Under the pieces are notes generated by a model. The model did no database searches. It was not told the DNA's origin and saw nothing but the letters and a program-made list of their open reading frames with translations. From contig CAZAMP010000058.1 of NCBI GenBank assembly GCA_964486455.1, forward strand, positions 1-24,531: a stretch of 24,531 nucleotides of DNA. Reading direction: 5' to 3'. Shown in pieces: positions 7,595-16,493 of the stretch (position 1 is its first letter; each line of letters begins with the position of its first letter). A program made the position numbers and the translations under genes. The stretch comes from CAZAMP01 sp964486455 (lineage in GTDB: Bacteria > Eisenbacteria > RBG-16-71-46 > CAZAMP01).

Positions 7595-8932
7595 CTACTG
7601 TAGATAGCCGAGGGCGCGCAGGCGCTCTCGGCTTACCTTTGTCTCGACGGTCTCGGAAGCGTACTTCCTGCAGTCGTTCGCGAACTCGAGCAGCCGCGTT
7701 CTGAGTGACTTCGCGACCTCCGCGGATTCCTCAGCCCGATCGTCCATGTCCCCTGGATCGGCCTCGATGTCGAACAGCTCTTCCTCCACGCTCGGAAGCG
7801 TCAGGATGTACTTCCATCGATCATCAATCGCGTACTGCATCAACAGCTCGCCGCGATGGTACTCCCCTTCCCGCCTGAGCAGATGGCCGTACAGCATGCG
7901 ATCGCGCGGGCCCGCTCCCGTGCCGTCCATCAACCCCGCGAGACTGGTTCCCTCGTCCTGATCATCCGACGGCAGCCGGGCCAGCTCTCTCAACGTCGGT
8001 AGGATATCGATCGTGCTCACGGCACCGGGGATCCGTCTCGCGGTCACGCCACCATCGGGGTGGTAGATGAACAGGGGAACATGAACGACCTCCGAGTAGA
8101 GCGTCTTGCCGTGCATCGTCATGCCGTGCTCGGTGAACTCCTCGCCGTGGTCCGACGTCACGACCACGAGCGTGCCGCTCTCCCAGCCGAACAGCTGGAA
8201 CATAGCGGCGATCCGCTCGTCCAGGTAGTTGATCTCGCTGTCATACGCCGAGATGTCGTATTGAATCGGATCGTCATGCTTCTCGAACCACGGCGCCCGG
8301 CGATGACGCGGAACGTGGGGATCGTTGTAGTGGAGGTAGACGAAGTAGGGCTCCGATTCGACGATCTCCGGCCCCCACCGCTCGAGCTGAGCGTTGACCG
8401 TATCGGCCGTCTCGTACGAGCTACTCTCGAAGCAGACGAAACGATCGAAGCCTTGATCGAATCCCATCTCCTCGCAGATGTTCAGATTGTCGGCGATCCC
8501 GAAGGTGCGATAGCCCTTTGCCTTGAAGACCTCGGCAATCGTCATCACCTCATCCGGGATTCGATTCAGAGTGAGGCGCGGGTCGTCTTCCTGCAGCTCC
8601 TGGGAAGCCTTGAAGCCGGTCACGACGCCGTGCTGAATGGGATAGAGCGACGTGAGAATGGAAGCCGTGCCCGGCGCCGTCCACGACGTGACGGAGTAGG
8701 CCCTTTCGAACAGCGCCGCCCGAACCGCGAGCGTCGACAGAAACGGTGCGGTGTCCTTGGGATAGTCGTAGAAGGGAAGATGATCCGCCCGCAGTGTGTC
8801 GATGACGATCAAAACCACATTGGGTGATGGACGGGAGTCACCGCAGCCGATCGCGATCAATGCCAGCACCGGCAGCACGTGAAGCGCCCGGACGAGACGG
8901 CCTACCAACGACTTCCCGCGCAGAATCCTCAA
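7595..8932 (-). CDS. Sulfatase-superfamily lipoprotein with Thr in place of the formylglycine residue
   Basis: A 445-residue alkaline-phosphatase-fold protein anchored as a lipoprotein (LIAIGC, Cys30). The start is TTG at 8930-8932, supported by AGGAG six bases upstream. Metal-site motifs are present: VVLIVIDTLRADH (Asp45, Asp50) and TSDHGEEFTEHG. The usual C/S-x-P-x-R sulfatase motif is replaced by T-A-P-G-T (Thr85-Thr89) within SWTAPGTASILTSLYP. It therefore cannot be matured to formylglycine at that site by the known Cys/Ser route. Thr is the nucleophile in phospho-group transferases of the same superfamily (LtaS, EptA), so a phosphohydrolase or phosphotransferase is possible. The C-terminus ends with LRALGYLQ, a tail common in this sulfatase subgroup. 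It is monocistronic and divergent from the DUF362 gene. The substrate is unknown. Confidence 0.85.
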   Translation of the reverse strand: MRILRGKSLVGRLVRALHVLPVLALIAIGCGDSRPSPNVVLIVIDTLRADHLPFYDYPKDTAPFLSTLAVRAALFERAYSVTSWTAPGTASILTSLYPIQHGVVTGFKASQELQEDDPRLTLNRIPDEVMTIAEVFKAKGYRTFGIADNLNICEEMGFDQGFDRFVCFESSSYETADTVNAQLERWGPEIVESEPYFVYLHYNDPHVPRHRRAPWFEKHDDPIQYDISAYDSEINYLDERIAAMFQLFGWESGTLVVVTSDHGEEFTEHGMTMHGKTLYSEVVHVPLFIYHPDGGVTARRIPGAVSTIDILPTLRELARLPSDDQDEGTSLAGLMDGTGAGPRDRMLYGHLLRREGEYHRGELLMQYAIDDRWKYILTLPSVEEELFDIEADPGDMDDRAEESAEVAKSLRTRLLEFANDCRKYASETVETKVSRERLRALGYLQ

Positions 8933-8985
8933 GGTCGACTCCTACCGTGTCACCGATCAGATACGAAGCGTTGGGCGAAGGAGCA

Positions 8986-9014
8986 ATGATACCCGTTTCG
9001 GGACGCACCGCCAA
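8986..9014 (-). promoter_or_regulatory. Candidate sigma70 promoter for the sulfatase-fold gene
   Basis: On the minus strand, TTGGCG (plus-strand 9009-9014), a 17-bp spacer and TATCAT (plus-strand 8986-8991) fit the sigma70 pattern. They lie about 54 bp before the TTG start. The spacer contains CCCGTTTCGGG (8992-9002), a short inverted repeat. No equally good plus-strand promoter was found for the DUF362 gene in the same gap. Confidence 0.45.
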
Positions 9015-9160
9015 AGCGAGCGTTCGAACCTACCTACGACCTGACTTTCTTCCATGCAACCATTCGGTCTCCGCAATGCACTACTCACTAGTGGAAACGT
9101 GTGACTCTCTCCGGGGTCATCGCACCCCGCCCGATCCGTGCCACTTGCTTTGAGGAAATC

Positions 9161-10528
9161 ATGATGCCTCCGTGTGGCCCGCGCCGTTCCGGCATATGCC
9201 CGACCCGACGGGAATTCCTGAAGCTTTCGGCGCTGGGCGCCCTGGCCGCGGGATCCCCGACGATGGGCCGGCAGCTGGTGGATGCTCAAAGCGGAGATGC
9301 TACGGATTCCCGTGGGAATAGCCTTCCCGGTCGGATCGTCATCTACCGAAACCCACTGATGAACGGGCAGCTTCAGACCATCGACCGGGACCGGGTCGAG
9401 GAGACGCTTCACGAAGCGGTCCGAATGCTCACCGGCATCACGGATACGGGTCAGGCATTCGAGTCGCTCTTCCCCGGTGTTCATGCCGGCTCGACGTTCG
9501 CGATCAAGGTCAATTGCATCGGGCCCACCTGCACGCGCTGGGAGATGGTTCGTGGAATCGTCTCGGGTCTGTCATACATGCTGGGTGGTACGTACGACGT
9601 CAGTCAGGTGACCCTTTTCGACCGCGACGACCCACACACCTATGGCTACAGCGATGCCGAGTTCACGTTCAACGGCAATCACCCGTACATCGCTTCCGGG
9701 AACTGGGCTCAAGGATCCGGCTACGTGGTCTGGGAAGATCATGAGCTCTCCCGCTATATTCTGAACTCCGACTTTGTCATCGACACACCCGCGCTGAAGA
9801 GCCATACCTTTGTGGAGTTCGAGATCACGGCCGCGCTCAAGAATCACTTTGGCTCTTGCCACCCCTCCGATCTCTGCGAGGACACGACGCCGGGCATGCT
9901 CCCGCTCAACGCCAATTCCGAGATCAAGAGCAAAACCGGACTGGTGGTCACCGATGGCATCCGTGGAACGTTCAACGGCGATCCACTCCACCCGCCTCAG
10001 ACCTGGAGCCTCTACGACGAGCTGACACCGAACACGCTCCTCGTAACGACCGACCCCGTGACGAACGACTACTGGTGCCGCGATCTCATCAACGCGCAGC
10101 GCCTCGCAAACGGCTACCCACCGAAGTCCTGCAACTGGATCGAAGACGCATCGGAGGATCCCTATCTCCTCGGCGTGAGCGACCCCGAGCTAATGACGGT
10201 CATCCATCGCGAGGTGATCGGAGTCGAGGACCCAGGGGGCGGTGTACCGGACGGAACTTACCTGACACGAAATGTTCCGAACCCATTCAGCTCGGGCACG
10301 ACACTGCGATTCAGACTAGCGCGGCCATCCAAGGTGACGATCGAGATATTCGAGACCTCGGGACGAACGGTCCGAACGCTGGGCGGACAGACCCGCCCTG
10401 CCGGCAACGGCGAGCTGCACTGGGATGGACGCGACGTCAGGGAACGCCCCGTATCAGCCGGGGTGTATGTCGCCCGACTAACCGCGGGGAGCTCGATTCA
10501 CAGCCGTCGCCTCGTCGTAGTCCGGTAG
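9161..10528 (+). CDS. Tat-exported DUF362 protein with FlgD-like C-terminal domain
   Basis: A 455-residue exported protein. GAGGA four bases upstream supports the ATG at 9161; the next codon is also ATG and could be used. A twin-arginine signal is clear: RREFLK at residues 16-21 followed by LSALGALAAG. The body matches DUF362. It contains FAIKVNCIGPTC, a long stretch in which Cys and His recur, VIDTPALKSHTFVEFEITAALKNHFG (split here by several conserved residues), VVTDGIRGTFNGDP and LLVTTDPVTNDYWC. Some DUF362 proteins bind iron-sulfur clusters, but no ferredoxin Cys array is visible here. The last 85 residues are a FlgD-like domain (VPNPF, IEIFETSGRTVR, HWDGRD, AGVYVARLTAG, SRRLVVVR). The beta-helix gene begins 19 bp after the stop, so an operon is likely. 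Confidence 0.85.
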   Translation: MMPPCGPRRSGICPTRREFLKLSALGALAAGSPTMGRQLVDAQSGDATDSRGNSLPGRIVIYRNPLMNGQLQTIDRDRVEETLHEAVRMLTGITDTGQAFESLFPGVHAGSTFAIKVNCIGPTCTRWEMVRGIVSGLSYMLGGTYDVSQVTLFDRDDPHTYGYSDAEFTFNGNHPYIASGNWAQGSGYVVWEDHELSRYILNSDFVIDTPALKSHTFVEFEITAALKNHFGSCHPSDLCEDTTPGMLPLNANSEIKSKTGLVVTDGIRGTFNGDPLHPPQTWSLYDELTPNTLLVTTDPVTNDYWCRDLINAQRLANGYPPKSCNWIEDASEDPYLLGVSDPELMTVIHREVIGVEDPGGGVPDGTYLTRNVPNPFSSGTTLRFRLARPSKVTIEIFETSGRTVRTLGGQTRPAGNGELHWDGRDVRERPVSAGVYVARLTAGSSIHSRRLVVVR

Positions 10529-10547
10529 CACAACGAGGGAATTGTCT

Positions 10548-11924
10548 ATGAGATGCTCGGTCGTCCGGCAGGTTCTTCTACAGTGCCTCGTATGCCTGCT
10601 GCCGATCGACGCATCCGCCGCGATCCTCCACGTCCCATCCGCCTACCCGTCGATTCAGGCAGGAATCAGCGCGAGCAGCTTCGGTGATACGGTGCTGATC
10701 GCCTGCGGAACGTATGAGGAGCACGACATCATCATGCGCACGGGCATCTGTCTGCGGAGCGAATCCGGCGATCCCGCCTGTGTCACGATCGACGCCCAAG
10801 GAAAGGGCCGTGTGCTCACCTGTGACCGGATCTACTCCCAGACGCTAATCGAAGGGATCACGTTTTCCGGCGGGCACGCATCCGGGTCCTACCCGGACTA
10901 CTATGGTGGAGGAATGTACTGCAGCATCTCTACTCCCCAGGTCACCAACTGTGTGTTCTCCGGCAACACGGCTGACCAGCTAGGCGGCGGGCTCTATCTT
11001 TACTCGTCGTCCCCCCTGCTGACGAACTGCGTATTCTCCGAGTGCTCGGCGACCAGCGGCGGAGGCGGGATGGCGGCTGTGGGCGGGTCGTGGCCCAGGC
11101 TCATCGATTGCGAGTTCGTCGACAACGCGAGCCCCGGCCGCGGCGGCGCGGTGCTCAGCGACAACTCGTCACCGATCATCACGTCGTGCCAATTCTCGGA
11201 CAACTCGGCGGGTGAAGGCGGTGGCGTGTTCTACGTGCTGTCGTCCCCGAGCCTCACGGGTTGCACGTTTTCGGGGAACACGGCGAACATGGGCGGCGGT
11301 GTGGCGTGCAGCGGAAATTCGTCCCCCGAAATCGTAGGTTGCGTCTTCGTCGGAAACACGGCCGAAACACATGGGGGCGGATTGTCATGTCGCTACGCGT
11401 CCCCGACTCTTTCAGACTGTCTCCTGGTCGACAACGCGGCACGATGCGGCGCGGGGCTCGATCTCTGGCACGCATCACCCAGCGTCACGGGATGCACATT
11501 TGTCGGCAATCACGCCGACGGATGCCCGGGGGGTGGGATATCCTGCAACAATGGATCCTCGCCGACGGTCCGCTCCTGCATCGTCGCGTTCAGTTCGTCA
11601 GGTGAGGGAATCTTTGTCGACGACATGACCTGCAACCCGTCAATCAGCTGCTGCAACGTTTATGGAAACGCGGGCGGCGATTGGATCGGCGATCTAGCCG
11701 GTCACAACCAGGCCAACGGCAACTTCTCCGCCGATCCTCTCTTCTGTGATGCGACCGGCGGAGATTTCACGCTCTGCGAGGACTCCCCATGCCTGAAGGG
11801 TAGCCGCTCGGACGACGAGGATTGCGATGAACGGATCGGCGCATTCGGCGAGGGCTGCGGTGCGTGCAACACACCCGTGGCGCTGACGACCTGGGGGCGC
11901 CTCAAAGCGATGTTCGACGAATAG
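10548..11924 (+). CDS. Secreted right-handed parallel beta-helix protein with W-G tail
   Basis: A 458-residue secreted protein. The ATG at 10548 follows GAGGGA by seven bases; a TTG at 10542 is too close to that site. The signal peptide ends near PIDASA. After HVPSAYPSIQAGI, the usual opening of these proteins, eight or nine imperfect coils of about 24 residues run through residues 110-370. They show the pattern GGG(L/M/V)-x-C-x(4)-SP-x-(L/I)-x-x-C-x-F-x-x-N-x-A. This is the pectate-lyase-like/polymorphic outer membrane protein (Pmp) repeat fold, and no lyase catalytic residues can be assigned. Instead of a FlgD-like domain the protein stops with ALTTWGRLKAMFDE, a tail shared with two other secreted proteins in this window. 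It is probably co-transcribed with the DUF362 gene and functions as a cell-surface or adhesin-like scaffold (inference). Confidence 0.85.
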   Translation: MRCSVVRQVLLQCLVCLLPIDASAAILHVPSAYPSIQAGISASSFGDTVLIACGTYEEHDIIMRTGICLRSESGDPACVTIDAQGKGRVLTCDRIYSQTLIEGITFSGGHASGSYPDYYGGGMYCSISTPQVTNCVFSGNTADQLGGGLYLYSSSPLLTNCVFSECSATSGGGGMAAVGGSWPRLIDCEFVDNASPGRGGAVLSDNSSPIITSCQFSDNSAGEGGGVFYVLSSPSLTGCTFSGNTANMGGGVACSGNSSPEIVGCVFVGNTAETHGGGLSCRYASPTLSDCLLVDNAARCGAGLDLWHASPSVTGCTFVGNHADGCPGGGISCNNGSSPTVRSCIVAFSSSGEGIFVDDMTCNPSISCCNVYGNAGGDWIGDLAGHNQANGNFSADPLFCDATGGDFTLCEDSPCLKGSRSDDEDCDERIGAFGEGCGACNTPVALTTWGRLKAMFDE

Positions 11925-11948
11925 ACCGCACCCGCCCCTGCAACCTCC

Positions 11949-13355
11949 TCACTCGCGGTCCCACTCCGTGTCGGGCGTCAGCTCGACGAAGGTCCGGAGC
12001 ACCACCAGCCCGACGATCTCATCGTCCTCGTTCCGGATGATCTCGCGCACGGTGCCTTTGACCTTTTCGGGATGCCCGTTCCAACAGCGGAGCCTGGAGC
12101 CGACAAGGGGTCGATCGTCGCTCTCCGGAACGGGCTCGTCGATGCGCGTCGCGACGCGTTCACCTACTTCCAGGTCTTCGAGCTCGTCGCCGCAGTCGTT
12201 GCCGCCGCCTTGCCCGACGCCTTCATCCGGATCGAAGACCACCCAAGATCCCATGATCTCGAGCGCCTGATCGTCGTGGGCCACGTCTGTTATCACTCCA
12301 CGAAGCTCAGCCGGGCCACCCTCGCACTCGTCGTGGTTCCCCTCGCCATTCTCATCGTTATGGCCCCCGTGATCGTGATCGCAATCGCCATCCTCATCAC
12401 CGTGGCGCCCGACACCGATTTCCCACGCGACGATCCGGTGCGGTTCGCGCATGTGCTCGCCGGCGACGGACACGAAATCTCCAACGCGGACGGGTGCTTC
12501 ATCGTGTTGAACGATGATGCAGCCGAAGTTCGCCTCGAGGAAGTCGCTGACGCCGTCGTCCGTATCGACCAGGACTGCGTGAAGCGTGACCGGTGTCGTA
12601 GGTTCCAGGTCGTCACGCGGAAGCCGGGTCACGGTATAGAGTCCGGCCGGAAGACCATCGAAGCGATACCTGCCGCCCTCGTGAGTCTCCACGCGGCGCT
12701 CGATATCATCTCCCGTCAAGAGAACCCCGACACCAGGAATGCCCTCTTCGTGATCGCCGATCTCACCGTCTTCGTTCCGATCATGCCAAACGAGACCGCC
12801 GATCCCTCCGAGGTCCGGTGAATCACCGACGTCGACGCGGGCGACGAAACCGATCGACATCCCCTGCTCCACGCCGAACTGAACGGGGATCGGGAAACTC
12901 TCCTCGCCCTGGGTCCACATCGCGTCGTCGTTCGCGAACTCGACGTGAAAGAGCGCGCCGGGACCGGTTTCACCATTGTCGGCGTTCAGAACGGTCACGG
13001 ACGCCGGAAGGAACTCCTCGAACGTCAGGGTTACCGGCTCCGGATAGGCGCGTTCGCTCGCGTTGACGAGCGTGAGATCCACAACGAGGGCTTCCCACTC
13101 CGTGTCGTAGTGGATGTTCGATCCCCGCAGAATGAACGGCCCTGGTCGATCTTCGCGTTCCCCGACAACGATCTCGAACTCGGACTCGCCGCCGTCGAGG
13201 TCGACCTCGAAGCGGATATCGGTCATATCGTTTGATTGCGATGGAGTCGTCGGATCGGAGCCGCATCCGAAGAACGCATTGAGCCCTACCAGGAAAACGA
13301 GGGTCAGGAGCGTTGGGATGAGCGTGCGTCGAGTGAACATCGTCTGTCCGGACAT
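11949..13355 (-). CDS. Lipoprotein with SdrB-like domain, His/Asp-rich loop and DUF5666-like region
   Basis: A 468-residue lipoprotein with N-terminal signal and lipobox FFGC (Cys31). The start at 13355 is supported by GGGAG seven bases upstream. Residues about 45-180 look like an all-beta domain. Residues 186-245 (GLVWHDRNEDGEIGDHEEGI, then GRYRFDGLPAGLYTV) match an SdrD/SpaA B-type prealbumin-like repeat, which binds calcium in known members. A run at 317-347 contains about five His and more than ten Asp/Glu residues and may bind metal. From residue 350, ELRGVITDVAHDDQALEIMG followed by DLEVGERVATRI matches DUF5666, and a second weaker copy follows at 430-460. It is followed downstream by the convergent beta-helix gene after 24 bp. 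Its function is unknown; envelope calcium or metal binding is inference. Confidence 0.8.
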   Translation of the reverse strand: MSGQTMFTRRTLIPTLLTLVFLVGLNAFFGCGSDPTTPSQSNDMTDIRFEVDLDGGESEFEIVVGEREDRPGPFILRGSNIHYDTEWEALVVDLTLVNASERAYPEPVTLTFEEFLPASVTVLNADNGETGPGALFHVEFANDDAMWTQGEESFPIPVQFGVEQGMSIGFVARVDVGDSPDLGGIGGLVWHDRNEDGEIGDHEEGIPGVGVLLTGDDIERRVETHEGGRYRFDGLPAGLYTVTRLPRDDLEPTTPVTLHAVLVDTDDGVSDFLEANFGCIIVQHDEAPVRVGDFVSVAGEHMREPHRIVAWEIGVGRHGDEDGDCDHDHGGHNDENGEGNHDECEGGPAELRGVITDVAHDDQALEIMGSWVVFDPDEGVGQGGGNDCGDELEDLEVGERVATRIDEPVPESDDRPLVGSRLRCWNGHPEKVKGTVREIIRNEDDEIVGLVVLRTFVELTPDTEWDRE

Positions 13356-13468
13356 GGCTGTGCTCCCAATGAGGTGGATAGGTCGGCCGCTGGTCGGTTC
13401 AAAGCATCAGGATAGCATGCTCGTCCGCGGAAGCGCACGTGGATAGCGGGTTAGCGGGAGTCGTGCCG

Positions 13469-13972
13469 TCAGTGGTTGGGGATGAGAAGCCCGGTCTTGA
13501 CGTAGTACTTCCAGCCCGTCCCGTCTTCCGGAGTGCTGACCGTGGCGTCCTGGTCTCTTTCGGTGAGGTTGCAGGTGACCTCGGACGATCCATTGAACGG
13601 ATTGGCGGGAATGCCGGTCTTCAGGTAGGGCCCTAGGAAGTGAACGGCGTCTCTCTCCCGGCTCACAACACCACATCGATCCGTGAACAGCGTGAGCTGT
13701 TGGCGGAACGCCGCCGCCGCCTCGTCGGCATCGGTCACCGGCACGCAATCGTCGAGCTTCGTGCTTCCGGGGTAGCGCTCGTGCTCGAGCCGGTACGCCA
13801 TGATGGTCTTGCGGAGCTGAATCAGATTGGCGTCCAGCGCGACGAGACGACCTCGCTCGGAGAGATCATTGAAGCGCGGAATCGCGATGGCCGCAAAGAG
13901 GATGACAACGATGATGACGATGAGAAGCTCGAGGGTCGTGAAGCCCGCACGGTCCAATCGGTTCGCATTCAT
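13469..13972 (-). CDS. Type II secretion/type IV pilus pseudopilin (GspG-like)
   Basis: A 167-residue prepilin. The leader MNANRLDRAG is cut by prepilin peptidase before F11. The mature N-terminus FTTLELLIVIIVVILFAAIA has Glu at +5, as required for assembly and methylation. The rest has the GspG-like layout: LRKTIMAYRLEHERYPGS, then a variable region with three Cys, and a C-terminal DGTGWKYYVKTGLLIPNH like the end of GspG-type major pseudopilins. It is isolated: no secretion ATPase, secretin or peptidase gene is near, so it must use a machine encoded elsewhere. No strong ribosome binding site is visible before the ATG. The SdrB lipoprotein lies 113 bp upstream of it in map position (its start at 13355) and is encoded on the same strand. 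Confidence 0.88.
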   Translation of the reverse strand: MNANRLDRAGFTTLELLIVIIVVILFAAIAIPRFNDLSERGRLVALDANLIQLRKTIMAYRLEHERYPGSTKLDDCVPVTDADEAAAAFRQQLTLFTDRCGVVSRERDAVHFLGPYLKTGIPANPFNGSSEVTCNLTERDQDATVSTPEDGTGWKYYVKTGLLIPNH

Positions 13973-14193
13973 GCTCGCAAATATCTCGTTGTCGCGGAAA
14001 CGCTCTCACTCGCAAGACAGTCGCATTCCCAGGTGTCACATACGCGTTCTCCCTACAGTTGTCGTCCGGGAATGTATTGGACCTTAGCGTGACCTTGCGG
14101 ACCGGCCCATCTATTAGCCAACGGGGCGCCGGCCAAGTACATAAGGCCCCCGGCTTGAATCAACCGTCCACCGGCCATCTCAGCGTCGATGCG

Positions 14194-16299
14194 CTACGAT
14201 CTCCGCTTCTTGCCCATCCACCGATCCAGCCACCCTAAGAATTCACCGTACCAGTGTAGGCTGTTCTTCGGCTTGAGTATCCAGTGGTTCTCGTCCGGAT
14301 AGCAGACCAGGCGCGCGGGCAGCTTCCGCGCCTTGTAGACGTTGTAGATCTGAAGCGCCTGTGCGTACGGCACGCGGTAGTCACGCTCGCCGTGGATCAC
14401 GAGCATCGGCGTCTTGAACCCCGCGGCATGTCGCATCGGACTGTAGCGGTCCATGCCCTCGATCCGGTCCCACGGTTCTCCCCCCATCGAGCGCTGGCGC
14501 CCCTGCGTGAAGTCGGAAGCGTATTGCGTCTGCAAATCACACACGCCGGCGTGGTTGATGATGCATGCGAAACGATCGGTCTGCGAGGCGATCCAGGACG
14601 CCATGTATCCCCCGTATGACCCGCCGGTGGCCGCAATCCGTTTCGGATCGGCAACCCCCGCTTCGATCAACTCGTCGGTGGCCCGCATGATGTCCGTGTA
14701 GGGCTGATCCCCCCATCGTCCGTGAATACATGCGGCGAACTCCTGTCCCCAAGACGTCGAGCCGTGGAAGTTCACGAGCGCGACCGCGTAGCCGTGAGAT
14801 GCGAACGCGAGGGCGCTCCATCTCCAGTGCCACGTGTCACCGAACGTCCCGTGCGGGCCGCCGTGAATGAGATGGACGAGTGGCAGCCTTTTCGCCGGCT
14901 TCCCCCTCACCTTCTTCACGCCCGGCGGATAGAGGATGAACATCTGAACGGGATCGCCTTCGGCGCCGTCGAAGATCCACTCGTCGAGGGTCGCGGGCTG
15001 AATCTGCTTCATGACGGGATCGGTGAACGCGGTGACGTATCGCTCATCGCCGCCGCTCAGGCTGCACGAAAACACTTCGGGGGGATGCGTGAGCCCGGAT
15101 TGCGAGGTGAAGATCCGTTTGCCGGCGACGCGCGGGGCGGTGAAAGTGCCGCCACGAAGGAGCTCCCGCGGCTTGGTGGCGGCTGGGTCGCGGAGCGCGC
15201 GCGGGAGGTCGAGCGAGTAGAACGCGGTCCGGGCGTTCGTCTCCGCCTCGAAGAAGATCGTCTTCGGATCCTCACCGAATGTCCAGCCGGCGGCGGAACC
15301 GTCCCACTCCTCGGTGAGCACCGTGTGCTTGCCGCTCTTCCGATTGAACGCCACAAGGCGAACACGATCCGCGTAGAAATCGAACTCGCGCTGGATACCG
15401 TAGACGATGAAGCGTCCGTCGGGCGAGTAGACGGGATAGTCGGCGTGGGCGACCTTCCCCGGTCGGATCTCCGTCACGCGGCCCGCCTTCGCCTTGACGT
15501 GAACGGTGGCCGGGACCGGGACCGTGAACGCGCCCCAGAGAAAAGGATCGTACGGCGGTTTCGACCGACACGCGGCGAACGCGATCTCACGACCGTTGGG
15601 CGCGATGTCGAACGTGCCTGAGGCCCCCGTCGGATCCATCCAGCGACGCCACCTCGGAAGAAGATCCATCATCTCGCCGCTATCGAGGTCGAGCACGAAG
15701 ATGTGGTGAACGCGGTTGTCCGTAATCCAGGTGTCCCAAACACGGTAGACCCGGTTCTCGGTCACAGCGGCCTTCACGGGATCTTCTTCGCGCTTCTTCC
15801 GAAGCTCCGACGTTCCTTTGACGGACATCGCGTCGAGATAGAGCGGGACGACGAACGCGATCCTTTTGCCATCGGGAAACCAGCGCGGTGAGGCGACGCC
15901 GAGCGGTAGGTCCGTGACCCGCTCCGGCTCCCCGCCGTCGAGCGGCATGACGTAGAGCTGCGGCTTGTCCGGATGCTCCGGGCCGCCCGCCTTCTTCTTG
16001 TCGCCCTTGGGGGTGCCGGGCTTCCGGATGAGCGCGAGGCGGGAGCCGTCGGGACTTACGGCGGGGTCGCCGCTCGTGGCCTCAGCCGTTGTGAGTGGCC
16101 GGGCGACGTCGCCACGCGCGCCGTTGCCCGCCTTCTTCGCGGACGCGGGTACGCGCCAAAGACGTGTGGTTCCTTCGTTCGTTTCGAGCGAATAGGTGGA
16201 GACGGAAACGATGAGCTGCTTTCCATCCTTCGTCGGGACCGGGCCACCCACACGGGGGAGCGCCCAGAGATCTTCCGGCGTGAAGCGACGACGTGCCAT
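14194..16299 (-). CDS. S9 family prolyl oligopeptidase/acylaminoacyl-peptidase-like serine peptidase
   Basis: A 701-residue S9 peptidase. The ATG at 16299 follows GAGGAGG closely and starts MARRRFTPEDLWALPRVGGP; a longer frame is open upstream without such a site. The N-terminal two thirds form a TolB/WD-like propeller (for example DPAVSPDGSRLALIRK, RWFPDGKRIAFV, DYPVYSPDGRFIVYG). The C-terminal alpha/beta-hydrolase domain has the triad Ser561 in GGSYGG, Asp640 in HGERDYRVP and His672 in DENHW. HGGPHG forms the oxyanion region. No signal peptide is present, so the enzyme is probably cytoplasmic and cleaves short peptides. The gene stands alone, with gaps of about 220 bp and 195 bp on its sides. 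A Lys/Gly-rich loop near residues 95-115 is probably an insertion between blades. Confidence 0.93.
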   Translation of the reverse strand: MARRRFTPEDLWALPRVGGPVPTKDGKQLIVSVSTYSLETNEGTTRLWRVPASAKKAGNGARGDVARPLTTAEATSGDPAVSPDGSRLALIRKPGTPKGDKKKAGGPEHPDKPQLYVMPLDGGEPERVTDLPLGVASPRWFPDGKRIAFVVPLYLDAMSVKGTSELRKKREEDPVKAAVTENRVYRVWDTWITDNRVHHIFVLDLDSGEMMDLLPRWRRWMDPTGASGTFDIAPNGREIAFAACRSKPPYDPFLWGAFTVPVPATVHVKAKAGRVTEIRPGKVAHADYPVYSPDGRFIVYGIQREFDFYADRVRLVAFNRKSGKHTVLTEEWDGSAAGWTFGEDPKTIFFEAETNARTAFYSLDLPRALRDPAATKPRELLRGGTFTAPRVAGKRIFTSQSGLTHPPEVFSCSLSGGDERYVTAFTDPVMKQIQPATLDEWIFDGAEGDPVQMFILYPPGVKKVRGKPAKRLPLVHLIHGGPHGTFGDTWHWRWSALAFASHGYAVALVNFHGSTSWGQEFAACIHGRWGDQPYTDIMRATDELIEAGVADPKRIAATGGSYGGYMASWIASQTDRFACIINHAGVCDLQTQYASDFTQGRQRSMGGEPWDRIEGMDRYSPMRHAAGFKTPMLVIHGERDYRVPYAQALQIYNVYKARKLPARLVCYPDENHWILKPKNSLHWYGEFLGWLDRWMGKKRRS

Positions 16300-16459
16300 G
16301 AATGTCCTCCTCGAGGTGGACGAATCGATTCGCATGGATTGAACCGGCATGGTGGAGGATCGGCGGTTGAGAGGCAAGTGGCGACGAGTGTGGACAGCGA
16401 TGCGAGCATGAATGAGGCCGCTCTCACCCGCGACCATCTATTCAGATCTACATTGCGCT

Positions 16460-16477
16460 GCTATACTATTCTATAGC
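16460..16477. promoter_or_regulatory. AT-rich inverted repeat between divergent genes
   Basis: GCTATA (16460-16465) and TATAGC (16472-16477) are inverted repeats separated by six bases, in the only AT-rich patch of this gap. TATACT on the plus strand and TAGAAT on the minus strand are possible -10 hexamers, but no good -35 accompanies either. It could be an operator or promoter for the S9 gene or the small cassette gene. Confidence 0.25.
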
Positions 16478-16493
16478 TACTGGGGGATGTCGC

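Noticed and set aside
8638..8718. Ordinary formylglycine-dependent arylsulfatase
   Set aside because: The C/S-x-P-x-R signature is absent; the position holds Thr and the Arg is missing.
9112..9129. Hairpin CGGGGT/ACCCCG before the DUF362 gene as a riboswitch
   Set aside because: A single 6-bp stem with no further conserved structure; too little to call a riboswitch or terminator.
10890..11560. CRISPR-like or tandem DNA repeat in the beta-helix gene
   Set aside because: The periodicity is at protein level (about 24 residues) with diverged DNA; there are no constant repeats or spacers.
13973..14090. Sigma54 promoter before the pseudopilin gene
   Set aside because: TGGGAA and TTGC occur on the minus strand but their spacing is about five bases too long for the GG-N10-GC pattern.
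14722..15621. Plus-strand open frame of 299 codons opposite the S9 peptidase
   Set aside because: The peptidase has a full catalytic triad and propeller on the other strand; this translation is Arg-rich with no domain.
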